Positions 9,378-17,850 of a stretch of DNA of 64,000 nucleotides are shown in pieces. Under the pieces are notes generated by a model. That model was given only the letters and a program-made list of their open reading frames with translations, made no database searches and had not been told where the DNA came from. Within the stretch, counting starts at the first letter, position 1. Each line of letters starts with the position of its first letter. This DNA is from an uncultured Desulfosarcina sp. (GTDB lineage Bacteria > Desulfobacterota > Desulfobacteria > Desulfobacterales > Desulfosarcinaceae). Made by a program: the position numbers and the translations under genes. The stretch spans positions 5,518,001 through 5,582,000 of the forward strand of contig NZ_OY764190.1 in assembly GCF_963668215.1 (NCBI RefSeq), given 5' to 3'.

Positions 9378-9526
9378 GATGGCCTCCCCTTTTGATTATT
9401 TTTAAGTTTACAAAAGTAGGCTTATGAACAACATCAGGAGAGAAAATTCGAAAGGATCCTGCAATCGCTTTTAGCTGGAAATCAAAATGTTACTACTCAA
9501 TTTCAATCAACAGAATACTAAGGCCG

Positions 9527-9805
9527 CTATAGATTAAATTCAGCCCATACTGCGCCATGGTCAGATGCGGCGTTTGTCCAATGGGTAACACTGCTGTACT
9601 GAGTTTCGTTATCAATCGCATTGTCCGACTCGGTGAGTTTCTTAAGGTTGTACATGCCCTTGCGCTGCACACCTGCTTTGATGAATTTGTCTTTGAGCGG
9701 TTTGGAAACCAGGATGTAATCGATCTGATCAAAGGTATTATAGTGATATGTCCACCGTTTTTGAGTGTCGTCACCGTACTCCAGTTCCAAGACGTTGTGC
9801 GACAC
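9527..9805 (-). pseudogene. C-terminal fragment of an endonuclease/exonuclease/phosphatase (EEP) protein
   Basis: About 90 residues ending in ASDHGAVWAEFNL, the SDH active-site signature that closes EEP-superfamily proteins (exonuclease III/DNase I fold), with an upstream FDQIDYILVSKPL strand that matches the conserved DYI/DHI region. The catalytic N-terminal half (Asn, Glu and DxN motifs) is missing: the frame breaks at the insertion element that begins about 10 bases upstream. The missing part is not on the far side of the element either, where an IS481 scar is found instead. It is distinct from the intact EEP gene at 35690-36697. Confidence 0.75.
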
Positions 9806-9807
9806 GG

Positions 9808-10851
9808 CTAATTATGGCACAAATTTCGATTTAAATGGGGTGACACTTTTCCCGCCTTCTCGATTTTGATCAGGCCATTTTTCAACAACCACTGCCTGGC
9901 CGCGATTCTCCATTCCACGTTTGTGATTCGGGGTCTGCCAGCCCGGTCCGCAATCTTGGCTGCCAGTTCCCGGATACATCGGAAGATACTTCTTCGTTCA
10001 CGTCTGGAGTAGCGGATACGATCACCTCCAAAATACGTGCCGCAGGCTGTGTGATTTCCAAGGCAGCGGCGCTGTGTATGATTCAACTCATGGGCTGCGG
10101 TTTCAGACAGCAAAAAAGATGATTCCAATGTCGTGGCCTTCCACTGCCAGCGTTTTAAAAATTCTTTGAACTCCCTTTGGGTTCGCTCGATCGCCCCATT
10201 GTACGAAGGCGTTTTCGGCGGATTGTTTATCGGGATCACCCAGGCATTTTCCAGCGCTTCGTTTACGGTGGTATGGTTTAGATTGCTCCCGTTGTCTCGC
10301 TTGCAAAATAGCGGTGGACCGAAGCGGTCGAACAAATATGCCAGATGGCCGGCCACCTCTTCGCCGCAGGGCAGACTTCCCGAGGCGATCGGTGGCAGCT
10401 TGTAGCGCGAACAAAGGTCCGTCAGGTTGTGCAGGTGAAGCTTTCCCGAGGCCGTATCGCTCTTTTGGCAATCGTCCACGGCCCAGGCCAGGTTTGGCCG
10501 AAGCCAGCTGACACAACACCTTTCGGCTTTCCGACGGTGCTTGCTTTCGTTGCGTGCCTCGATAACCAGCGCGTTCAATTCCCTGCGGGATATGGACTCG
10601 CCGAAAGTGCTGTGAAGTTTGCCGGTGCCATGGCTGCGTTTGGGACCATGATCCAGGTCCCGGATCTTGGCCTTCAACTCGTTCAGATTCAACGGCCGCA
10701 CCTTCTTCGGACCTCGCTTTTCCACGAGGGGCATATCGTTGGTAAGGCGCTCTTTCCACCGCATCAGCGTTCGGTAGCTAAGCCCCGCCTGCTTTGCCAG
10801 GCAGGCATACGACAGCGAAAAGGTCGTTTTCATCTCTTCGATCATGGCCAC
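9808..10851 (-). CDS. DDE transposase (integrase-core), last gene of the insertion element
   Basis: A 347-residue protein. Residues about 1-45 form an HTH (SYACLAKQAGLSYRTLMRWKE). The retroviral-integrase-type core follows: first Asp in LAWAVDDCQ, second in CKRDNGSN, Glu in YNGAIERTQREFKEF. Length is typical of IS3/IS481-superfamily enzymes that cut and join transposon ends. Its stop codon lies about 5 bases outside the recognisable terminal repeat, so termination appears to use flanking DNA at this insertion. It follows the small HTH gene with a short overlap-free junction. Confidence 0.8.
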   Translation of the reverse strand: MAMIEEMKTTFSLSYACLAKQAGLSYRTLMRWKERLTNDMPLVEKRGPKKVRPLNLNELKAKIRDLDHGPKRSHGTGKLHSTFGESISRRELNALVIEARNESKHRRKAERCCVSWLRPNLAWAVDDCQKSDTASGKLHLHNLTDLCSRYKLPPIASGSLPCGEEVAGHLAYLFDRFGPPLFCKRDNGSNLNHTTVNEALENAWVIPINNPPKTPSYNGAIERTQREFKEFLKRWQWKATTLESSFLLSETAAHELNHTQRRCLGNHTACGTYFGGDRIRYSRRERRSIFRCIRELAAKIADRAGRPRITNVEWRIAARQWLLKNGLIKIEKAGKVSPHLNRNLCHN

Positions 10852-12698
10852 CGCCTGTCGGATGCGATCATTTTTTTTTCGTCCGGCCGCTGCCGATTTG
10901 GGGAAGCTTCAAGTCCATCAGCACATCCTTGAGCGCCATCTTCCGGTTCAGCAAGTCGATCTGCCGATTCGCGTCCTGCAGTTGCTTTTCCAGCCATTGG
11001 CGATGGTCGTCCGGAGGATGGGCAGGCCTTCCCGGGGGCTGGTCGGTCACACTGTCCAAAAGGGCGGACAGCCCCCGCTGCTCCCATTTGTAGAACGTCT
11101 TGCGCGAGACGCCCAGGCGTTCGGCGGCCTGGCGGGCAGTCAGCATGCCGCAACGGACCTTCATGATCATCTCGGCTCGGAGCCGCGCCGTCTGGCGGGT
11201 CGATAGTTGTTTGGCCATAGGCATCCTCGCCTATCCGGCCGACGCTGCCTTCTGGATCGATTGGAGGCGTTTTTCCAGCTTGCCGGGTTCGCTCAATTTC
11301 TTTTCGATCAACCGAGACAACCGTTGGTTGATCGGCGGCAGCGGATCTTTCTTTTTCGGGTCCAGCGCCTTGAGCATGCCCTCGATCGCCAGATTCTGCC
11401 ACTGACCCAAAAGCGTCGGGCTGATGTCCATTTCCTGACATACCTGGGCGCTGGTGCGGCGCTCGCTCCAAATGGACAGCACGGCCGTTATCTTCTGTTG
11501 TGGATCGAATACTCTGCGGGTTCGTTGATTTGTCTTCATGATCTATATCCTTTCTTGCGTCGTACACAAGTTCTTTTTCCTGGCCGGCCTCGTTCACCAG
11601 CATCTTGACTTTGCCCTTCTCCGCCCGGATGACCACGCTCTGGCCGCCCATGCGGCCTACCATATAAAAAGGATCTACCGGACGGCCTCGCAACGCCAGT
11701 TCCAGTACGTTTTCTTCGACGCCCTTTGCCAGCGTCTTTTTCAGATCATGGGCGATCTCGAAGAATCGGTCGGCCGGACACAGACCGCCGATGCCCTGGT
11801 GCGGCCGTTTGTGATTGTAGTATTTGACCCAAAAAGCGGTGCGCTCCACGGCTTGCTCAAAGCTGTCGAACTGAGCCCGCTGGAGGAACTCGCCCAGGAT
11901 CGATTTCCAGAACCGCTCTATCTTGCCCAGGGTCATGGGATGGTGGGGGCGGGAACGGATATGCTTGACACGGTCTTTTTTCATCTCCCGTTCGAAACGC
12001 GTCTTGCCGCGCCAGTTCGTGTACTGCCGACCGTTGTCGGTGAGCATCTCTCTGGGAACGCCGTACTCGGCAACACCGCGACGGTAGGTCTCCAGCACGT
12101 GTTCCGCCGTCTGGCTGCGGTACAGTCCCAGGGAAACGATATACCGGCTGTAATCGTCTATGAAGCCGATCAGGTAGGCGTTGCGACCGGCCAACCGGAA
12201 GGTCATGATATCGCTCTGCCACAGCTGGTTGGGACGAGAACGTTCGAAAAATCGGGGCTTGGGGGGATTCTTCTTCGGCTTACGCTTGGCCTTGTTTACC
12301 AGTCCCTTCTCCGACAACTTTTTGTGTACAGTCGATGGGCTCGTGGGAATTAGAAAAAATCGTTTGAGAACATCGGCAATCCGTCGCGGGCCGTATTCCG
12401 GATTCGCCTTTTTCACCGCTACCATTCGCTCCTGGACTTCGGGAGGCACCCTGGCATTTCCTCCAGGGCGAGGCTTGGGTTCCAACCCTTGCACCCCACC
12501 GCGTCGGTAAGCATTGGCCCAGCGGCTAACAGAATGCGTGCTGATACCGAACTGTTCGGCAAGCAACGACGCGCTGTACTCTTCTTCCAAAAACAGCCTT
12601 ACGACCTTTAACCGAAACTCGGCTGGGTAGGCCCATACCCGGGAACCTTTCTTCCCCCCGGCTGACCGTCTTTTCTTTTTCCTTGTCATGGGATACAC
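10842..12698 (-). CDS. DDE transposase, IS481-like, with unusually long overlapping C-terminal frame
   Basis: The first about 390 residues are a full transposase: two N-terminal HTH modules (FGISTHSVSRWANAYRRGG; NPEYGPRRIADVLKR), an integrase core with Asp in LWQSDIMTF, Asp in MLTDNGRQY and Glu in LGKIERFWKS, then the usual HKRPHQGIGGLCPADRF segment and a small beta domain. The frame then stays open for about 230 more codons over the next two HTH genes in another phase; that part is Arg/Gly/Pro/Asp-rich, looks like a GC-driven shadow, and is probably not a conserved domain. Start ATG at 12698 or, more likely, the ATG four codons on. Confidence 0.7.
   Translation of the reverse strand: MYPMTRKKKRRSAGGKKGSRVWAYPAEFRLKVVRLFLEEEYSASLLAEQFGISTHSVSRWANAYRRGGVQGLEPKPRPGGNARVPPEVQERMVAVKKANPEYGPRRIADVLKRFFLIPTSPSTVHKKLSEKGLVNKAKRKPKKNPPKPRFFERSRPNQLWQSDIMTFRLAGRNAYLIGFIDDYSRYIVSLGLYRSQTAEHVLETYRRGVAEYGVPREMLTDNGRQYTNWRGKTRFEREMKKDRVKHIRSRPHHPMTLGKIERFWKSILGEFLQRAQFDSFEQAVERTAFWVKYYNHKRPHQGIGGLCPADRFFEIAHDLKKTLAKGVEENVLELALRGRPVDPFYMVGRMGGQSVVIRAEKGKVKMLVNEAGQEKELVYDARKDIDHEDKSTNPQSIRSTTEDNGRAVHLERAPHQRPGMSGNGHQPDAFGSVAESGDRGHAQGAGPEKERSAAADQPTVVSVDRKEIERTRQAGKTPPIDPEGSVGRIGEDAYGQTTIDPPDGAAPSRDDHEGPLRHADCPPGRRTPGRLAQDVLQMGAAGAVRPFGQCDRPAPGKACPSSGRPSPMAGKATAGRESADRLAEPEDGAQGCADGLEASPNRQRPDEKKMIASDRRWP
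10868..11224 (-). CDS. Small HTH protein of the insertion element
   Basis: A 118-residue protein with an N-terminal helix-turn-helix (MLTARQAAERLGVSRKTFYK) followed by a charged helical region that may be a coiled coil (WLEKQLQDANRQIDLLNRK). It resembles the OrfA-type DNA-binding subunits of IS3-superfamily elements. Together with the gene before it and the DDE protein after it, it forms a closely spaced minus-strand operon. Probably recognises the element ends. Confidence 0.7.
   Translation of the reverse strand: MPMAKQLSTRQTARLRAEMIMKVRCGMLTARQAAERLGVSRKTFYKWEQRGLSALLDSVTDQPPGRPAHPPDDHRQWLEKQLQDANRQIDLLNRKMALKDVLMDLKLPQIGSGRTKKK
11231..11539 (-). CDS. OrfA-like transposase subunit (IS3/IS911-type HTH)
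   Basis: A 102-residue protein with the FDPQQKITAVLSIWSERRTS...VCQEMDISPTLLGQWQ pattern of IS3/IS911 OrfA HTH proteins, which bind terminal repeats. The ATG lies inside the 3' part of the longer upstream transposase frame, read in a different phase. Six bases separate it from the next HTH gene. Good match to the family by eye. Confidence 0.7.
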   Translation of the reverse strand: MKTNQRTRRVFDPQQKITAVLSIWSERRTSAQVCQEMDISPTLLGQWQNLAIEGMLKALDPKKKDPLPPINQRLSRLIEKKLSEPGKLEKRLQSIQKAASAG

Positions 12699-12783
12699 TC
12701 CTTTAGGTAAAATTGATTTTTACACTCGGGAGTGTCACCCTATTTTATCGATTTCTTTGTGCCAATAACTGGAGATTAGGACA

Positions 12784-12886
12784 AAGATGGCAAACGACTC
12801 TGGGAAGAGAAAAAAATAGCCTGAACTTGACCTGACAGACACCTTCTCAGAATCGGTAACTGTCAGATCAAATCTGAACTTCTACA
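12784..12886 (+). mobile_element. 103-bp scar of an IS481-family element
   Basis: These 103 bases are identical to the reverse complement of 21108-21210, the transposase 3' end plus terminal repeat of the complete IS481-family copy. They encode the last 11 residues of the transposase (ending RLWEEKKIA) and finish with the terminal repeat whose outer end reads TGTAGAAGTTC on the complement. The rest of that copy is gone. It lies inverted relative to the complete copy. Confidence 0.9.
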
Positions 12887-13459
12887 TCTTATTGGATATA
12901 AGTATACTTGTCAAAAGTAAACACTATATTTTCACTTAGAAACTACGGGTATAAAACTATATTTGAAGATAGTACGTGGGATTATTATCCAATATAATGG
13001 ATTTCGAAAAAGATTTTCGTTCATTTTGAATTGCTACTATGAAATGAAGTGGCTTTGAAGTGAGTCCTGCCTTTTTTAATTTATATGCGCCCTCACCACC
13101 CTCAGGTTGTGACCGTATCTGTCACACGGGTCTGTTATCTTGGACCAAGAAATGACACAGCATGAGATGGCGATGAATGTTTATGGACTAACATTGAGGA
13201 AGTAAGGTCAGAGCCTTTGTGAGTCAATTACAACCTCTGGTAGGAACTTTTCCGGATTTGAGCAACGAATCATGCGGTTTTAGCGCCTTGAAAAACCCAA
13301 TGCAAATTCTAATCACAAGTCGCCTATAAAATTTCAGTTGATTAGTCTGCAAGAGCGTGCAAAATTGATGGCCTCCGTACAAGCTTGGCCAAATGAATGG
13401 TGGTCCATTCATGTAACTTCACCCAGTAAAACCTGAATATCCTGCTTGAAGGGGTGCAA
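12887..13459. other. AT-rich intergenic region upstream of the restriction-modification genes
   Basis: About 570 bases with no convincing gene. A short hairpin-forming stretch near 13033-13055 (GCTACT...AGTGGC around ATGAAATGA) recurs as GCTGCT...AGTAGC at about 36917-36940. The promoter for the methyltransferase gene is presumably here, but no strong consensus stands out. Confidence 0.45.
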
Positions 13460-15262
13460 ATGAGTTCCATCGCCGCTGTTCACTCATCCACAAAGCCTCT
13501 GGATGAATCGACATATAAAACTCTATCCACCGGCCGTGACATGGCGCGGGCTTTCATCGCTTCTGTTGACCCAGAAAACTATCTGAAACAGACTCATTCA
13601 TTTCTATATCATGTTGTTTCAAGCTTTTGGGATACCAAGCAAAAAAGGGAAAAAAAAGCCTGGGAACTCTGTATTACGCCGGAAACCATCGAGATTGTCG
13701 AGCTTCCGTCGTCTGCAAAGGCTCTTGCCCAGAGCATGGGTGTGGCAACTGCTCAAATGGATATCCTGGAGGCTTGTTTTCATATCGGTGTCCTATATAC
13801 CACGCTATTGCCTGAAAAGGTTCGGTCCGGATTTGGGGCCTACTATACGCCACCTGCCCTTTGTCAGAGATTATTGGATATGGCTACTGAGGCGGGCGTC
13901 GACTGGTCGACCTGCAAAGCTCTCGACCCGTCTTGCGGTGGAGGAGCGTTTTTGTCTCCCGTCGCAAGACGGATGATGGAAAAACTTGGAAAATGTAATC
14001 CAAAAATAGCGCTATCGAATATCACTTCTCGTCTGCGAGGTTTCGAGATAGACCCATTCGCGGCTTGGATGTCCCAGGTTTTTTTAGAACTGACTCTTAA
14101 TACGGTTTGCCGAGCCGCAAATTCTCGGCTACCCTGGATGATTAAAATTTGTAACAGCTTGGAGCAACTTCCTGAAGATCAACAATTTGACTTGGTGATA
14201 GGAAACCCGCCATACGGTCGCATAACACTATCAACCGAATTGCGGGATCGATACAAACGCAGTTTGTTTGGCCACGCTAATTTATATGGTGTTTTTAAAG
14301 ACCTGGCTTTACGGTGGACTGCTCCAGGAGGTGTCATTGCTTATGTCACGCCCACTAGCTTTCTCGCCGGCGAATATTTCAAAGCATTGCGTGCATTGTT
14401 AGCGAACGAGGCCCCGCCATTTGCTGTTGACTTCGTAAATGATCGAAAAGGTGTCTTTGAGGGTGTGCTACAAGAAACCCTTCTATCCACTTATCGAAAA
14501 TCAAAGTCAGTTGGTCGAGCCTCCGTCCATTTTATTTCTGTTGATAACAATGGCAATGCAAAAATCGCCCAAGCTGGTGATTTTCAATTACCTAAAGAGC
14601 GAAGCGCACCATGGCTGCTACCTCGAATTCCTGAACATGCCTTACTAATCAAATGCATGTCTAAAATGCCCAGTCGTTTAAAGGATTGGGGATACAAAGT
14701 TTCAACAGGCCCGCTTGTATGGAACCGTTATAAAGACCAACTCAGCCAAAATAAAAGAAAAAACACACGACCATTAATCTGGGCCGAATCCATCGCCAGT
14801 CCAGGGCGCTTCACATTCAGAGCTGAAAAAAGAAATCATACCCCCTATTTTGAAATATGTGAAAAGGATGGATGGCTCCAAATCGATAAACCGTGTGTTT
14901 TGCTACAACGAACCACTGCCAAAGAACAGCAGCGCCGGCTGATCGCGGCTGAACTTCCGGCAGAATTCATTAACAAGCATGGGAGTGTCGTCGTTGAAAA
15001 CCATCTTAATATGATCCGTTCTCTTGATGGCCTGCCCAATGTTTCGCCGGCGGTGGTCTCTGCTTTTCTCAACAGCGAGATCGTGGATCATGCATTTCGA
15101 TGTATCAGCGGCAGCGTTGCTGTTTCCGCTTTTGAGCTTGAAAACTTGCCGATCCCATCCACGAAGCAGATGAAAAAGATCGAAACGTTATTAAAACGAC
15201 GTGCGCGACCTGAAACCATCGAACGAAATATAAAAAACGTATACCTTTGCGGAGCCGAATAA
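13460..15262 (+). CDS. N6-adenine DNA methyltransferase of a type II restriction-modification system
   Basis: A 600-residue protein. SAM-binding motif I at about residues 156-162 (LDPSCGGGAF) follows an FGAYYTPPALC segment, and catalytic motif IV NPPYG at about residues 249-253 marks N6-adenine methylation. The order (motif I before IV, target recognition region after) is the gamma class, as in M.PstI/M.BsuBI and Eco57I-like enzymes. Start ATG at 13460 sits 5 bases after GAAGGGG. The stop overlaps the start of the endonuclease gene (TAATG), so methylase and nuclease are coupled, with the protective enzyme first. Confidence 0.9.
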   Translation: MSSIAAVHSSTKPLDESTYKTLSTGRDMARAFIASVDPENYLKQTHSFLYHVVSSFWDTKQKREKKAWELCITPETIEIVELPSSAKALAQSMGVATAQMDILEACFHIGVLYTTLLPEKVRSGFGAYYTPPALCQRLLDMATEAGVDWSTCKALDPSCGGGAFLSPVARRMMEKLGKCNPKIALSNITSRLRGFEIDPFAAWMSQVFLELTLNTVCRAANSRLPWMIKICNSLEQLPEDQQFDLVIGNPPYGRITLSTELRDRYKRSLFGHANLYGVFKDLALRWTAPGGVIAYVTPTSFLAGEYFKALRALLANEAPPFAVDFVNDRKGVFEGVLQETLLSTYRKSKSVGRASVHFISVDNNGNAKIAQAGDFQLPKERSAPWLLPRIPEHALLIKCMSKMPSRLKDWGYKVSTGPLVWNRYKDQLSQNKRKNTRPLIWAESIASPGRFTFRAEKRNHTPYFEICEKDGWLQIDKPCVLLQRTTAKEQQRRLIAAELPAEFINKHGSVVVENHLNMIRSLDGLPNVSPAVVSAFLNSEIVDHAFRCISGSVAVSAFELENLPIPSTKQMKKIETLLKRRARPETIERNIKNVYLCGAE

Positions 15263-16341
15263 TGACTTTCCCACCGATCCTTCCTGTTGCGCAAATCCAT
15301 GAACGATTGCAGATGATTTTTCCCGAAGGAACGCCCCATCGTCACAATTGCGTTTGGGAAATAGCTGCCAAGACCGTATTTGTTATGATTTATGTTGGGG
15401 CGGTTGAAAGCGAAGATGTCTGGATCCGACCTGACCAGATTACTCGCATGACGGATGATCAGGCCGATGTCACGGATGAAGGTAACCGTATGTTGTGGAG
15501 AAAAGAATCGCTAAGGCCTAGCAGGAAGGAAATACCTGGAAGATGGTATGCGGTTAACACAAGAGAACCAATCCGGGATGACACGCTTCGAGGTGGGCTG
15601 ATTTCAAATGGTGCTGTAATCGAAAGGACAGGTTTGCCCACTACTTCACCAGCGCCCAGATATGCGCTAAGGGAAAGCTTCGTTGCTTTATTTAATCCAA
15701 ACCTTAAGAATGGGGCTCTTTTGAAGGCTATCGAGGAATGGCAGGTGAAGAATCTTACTGCGGGTGCCCTTGCACGGGTTACCATCCTCCGAAAGGCCGT
15801 GGTTGCCGCAGCCGAAGAAGGAGTAATGGTAACATTTCCCAATGGTGAAACGCGACGCATGGCCGCTGGCCCTAGTTCTGTCATCTCAAAATCCGTGATT
15901 GAGGATTTCGCCCACCGTTATCTAATTGAGCCAGGCGTAATTTTCTTAAGCGAAAGTGCCAATAAAATTGTTGCGAGGGATGATGAACTGGCCCGGGGAT
16001 TAGGGCTTAACATTGAATCTGATCGCAATCTACCAGATATTATTCTGGTGGATTTAGGGCCTCCGGAGCCCCTCCTTGTGTTTATTGAGGTTGTTGCGAC
16101 TGATGGACCTGTAAACCAGAAACGTAAAGATACCTTACTTCACCTCGCCGAAGAAGCAGGTTTTTTGTCGAGCCATATTGCCTTTGTTACAGCCTACATG
16201 GATAGAAGTGAAGCTGCATTCAAAAAGACTGTAAACGATCTTGCATGGGGAAGCTTTGCTTGGTTTGTCGCGGAGCCAGATAAAATTATGGTTTTACGGA
16301 CTGAAAAAATGGAAGGCAATAAATTGGTTCAGCTGCTTTGA
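15262..16341 (+). CDS. BsuBI/PstI-type restriction endonuclease
   Basis: A 359-residue protein. The C-terminal half carries the PD-(D/E)xK-like core of the BsuBI/PstI family: Asp pair in LPDIILVDLG (about residues 258-265) and FIEVVATDGPVNQKRK (about 274-289, Glu and Lys). The N-terminal half is a helical recognition/wing domain. Family members cut CTGCAG; the specificity here is unknown. Start ATG overlaps the methylase stop by one base. The frame is intact and full length, so the pair may be active. Confidence 0.85.
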   Translation: MTFPPILPVAQIHERLQMIFPEGTPHRHNCVWEIAAKTVFVMIYVGAVESEDVWIRPDQITRMTDDQADVTDEGNRMLWRKESLRPSRKEIPGRWYAVNTREPIRDDTLRGGLISNGAVIERTGLPTTSPAPRYALRESFVALFNPNLKNGALLKAIEEWQVKNLTAGALARVTILRKAVVAAAEEGVMVTFPNGETRRMAAGPSSVISKSVIEDFAHRYLIEPGVIFLSESANKIVARDDELARGLGLNIESDRNLPDIILVDLGPPEPLLVFIEVVATDGPVNQKRKDTLLHLAEEAGFLSSHIAFVTAYMDRSEAAFKKTVNDLAWGSFAWFVAEPDKIMVLRTEKMEGNKLVQLL

Positions 16342-16360
16342 CTCTTTTTTTATTTTAATT

Positions 16361-16921
16361 TCATTTTTTATTATGTGGAAATAACTGGTTAATGAAGTCA
16401 GCGCAACACCTTATATGATGAATGAAATCATCCACGAGTAGATTAGAACCATGTGCCTGTGAATTTCTCAAATCTGGAAGGATGTTAAGCAGGGCTTTGC
16501 ACCATTCATTTTCTTCACTGGGGTTCTTCAGGTGGCGAAAGCCTGAATCGGAAATCCAATTATTTTTTACAGCCTTTTTGAGCAGGGCTCTCAGACCTAA
16601 CCTTTTCATGCAATTTGCTCTTAATTTTAATGCATGTTCCATAATCGTATATGTCTTTAAATGTACTTCAGGAGCAAGCGCATAGAAAAAATAAGTATAC
16701 AACGCCATGTTCTTGGCTACATTGAATTGGCCCCTAATTTCCTCTGGGACCTCTTCGTTAAGAGTTTCCTTCGACAAGGCTTTGTGCATCTTTTTAAGAT
16801 CCGGAACGTATCCACACACAGCTCCCATGAGTTGGTGCTTTTCATCCATCTTGGTTAGTTCTTCAAGTCTTTTAAATTTTTCCATAGCACATTTATTTTT
16901 TGCCCAAAGTAGGTGTTTCAC
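16361..16921 (-). CDS. HEPN-like protein beside the restriction-modification system
   Basis: A 186-residue, all-helical protein. RNSQAH at residues 152-157 fits the R-x4-H signature (RNxxxH) of HEPN-domain proteins, a superfamily of RNases and RNA-binding proteins common in toxin-antitoxin and antiviral loci. It is convergent with the endonuclease, separated by about 20 bases. No nucleotidyltransferase (MNT) partner is visible nearby. Start either GTG at 16921 or ATG at 16885. A defence role is inferred from the motif and neighbourhood. Confidence 0.55.
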   Translation of the reverse strand: MKHLLWAKNKCAMEKFKRLEELTKMDEKHQLMGAVCGYVPDLKKMHKALSKETLNEEVPEEIRGQFNVAKNMALYTYFFYALAPEVHLKTYTIMEHALKLRANCMKRLGLRALLKKAVKNNWISDSGFRHLKNPSEENEWCKALLNILPDLRNSQAHGSNLLVDDFIHHIRCCADFINQLFPHNKK

Positions 16922-17132
16922 CTTTTTTGAAAAATAGAGGAAAGCAATGAGTTCATAAGCTTGTTTACAGTTTTTCCTCTCAAAAGGCGAAACCCTCTGG
17001 GATTGCCGATCTCACCGCATCTCCGACGTTAGCCGCCGCAGCGCAACAATTTTCGACATTTTGCGTCCAGTTTAAAGTATTGGGCCCCTCTCCTTTTGTA
17101 CAAACCATTGGTAAATTCGGAAACAGAGATGG

Positions 17133-17651
17133 TTAAAATGCCCGGCGCTGTAAGATCTCTTCTTTTTCCTGCGGTGGATCGTCGTGTCGGATTCTTGCTC
17201 CGTCGATGGAAACGAGGCGCTTGCAACCGACCTCTTCAAGTTCTTTTTCCAGGGCCTTGTATTTTTCTTCACCGATCATGGCCTGGTGGAAGGAATGGAT
17301 GTTGGTTTTTAAGGATGCACTGTAGATCGTATCCGATTGGACCACCTGCTGCGCCATTTCCATCAGGTTGGCGGTTTCAAAATCATCTTTACAAGTCACA
17401 CTCACTGTAGCAGTAGCTCTGTTGTTTTGTTCCCCGGTCACAAGCCATTCAACATTGACACCTGTGTGTAGTGCCCAAGTAAGTAATTTATAAAAATCAA
17501 GCCTATCCGCACGTATTCTATTTCCAAGGTTGCTTAAATCTATCCCAAAGATATCTTTAGCAATTCTCGTTTTAGTCCAGCCTGTGACTTCGACAACGCG
17601 ATCAATTATTTCGCGGGTATTGATATATTTGTTTAATTTTTTCATTGACAT
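17133..17651 (-). CDS. Phage CI-type repressor without protease domain
   Basis: A 172-residue protein. Residues 10-70 are a CI-type HTH domain (REIIDRVVEVTGWTKTRIAK, then LSNLGNRIRADRLDFYKLL and VNVEWLVTGE). There is no S24 peptidase domain, so induction would not follow the RecA self-cleavage route. The C-terminus ends in IRHDDPPQEKEEILQRRAF, nearly the same as the end of the otherwise different repressor at 41296-41883. It is divergent from the Cro-like gene over an about 200-base control region. The start codon lies on top of candidate operator sequence. Confidence 0.8.
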   Translation of the reverse strand: MSMKKLNKYINTREIIDRVVEVTGWTKTRIAKDIFGIDLSNLGNRIRADRLDFYKLLTWALHTGVNVEWLVTGEQNNRATATVSVTCKDDFETANLMEMAQQVVQSDTIYSASLKTNIHSFHQAMIGEEKYKALEKELEEVGCKRLVSIDGARIRHDDPPQEKEEILQRRAF

Positions 17652-17680
17652 GTTGACATATATGTGTAGCTAATGTAGAA
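17645..17680 (+). promoter_or_regulatory. Candidate operator/promoter region between repressor and Cro-like gene
   Basis: Two overlapping TTGACA hexamers (17645-17650 and 17653-17658) and the 10-base palindrome ACATATATGT (17656-17665) lie at the repressor start, facing the Cro-like gene. A likely site for repressor binding and early-promoter control. No strong -10 stands out. Confidence 0.45.
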
Positions 17681-17850
17681 AACATAGTGCCAAAGGTTAC
17701 CCGATAAAAGGAGCCTTCTTAGTGTGCAGCAAAATAAAACCACTGTTTGCTAAGGTTTTGCAAAAAGAGCGTTCAACAGATTGTATTTGGAAAACCCAGT
17801 CCACCCGATTAACTAATAACACTTAGCAAATAGTATCCAAAGTTACAAGG

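Larger units (their letters stand above)
9815..12764 (-). mobile_element. Insertion element with two DDE transposase genes (IS3/IS481-like superfamily)
   Basis: A roughly 2.95-kb element bounded by imperfect terminal inverted repeats. The left end reads TGGCACAAATTTCGAT then GGGGTGACACT, and the complement of the right end reads TGGCACAAAGAAATCGAT then AGGGTGACACT. All four reading frames run on the minus strand. No clear target-site duplication is visible; exact ends are uncertain by about 5 bases. The left side interrupts an EEP gene; the right side lies about 20 bases from a 103-bp scar of an IS481-family element, so the site has a history of repeated insertion. Confidence 0.8.

Noticed and set aside
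10103..10759. A 218-codon second frame within the last transposase gene
   Set aside because: Same strand but other phase of the DDE gene, composition typical of a shadow.
9805..12770. Target-site duplication for the two-transposase element
   Set aside because: Flanks GGCTAATTA and ATAACTGGA do not give a convincing direct repeat; rearrangement after insertion is likely.
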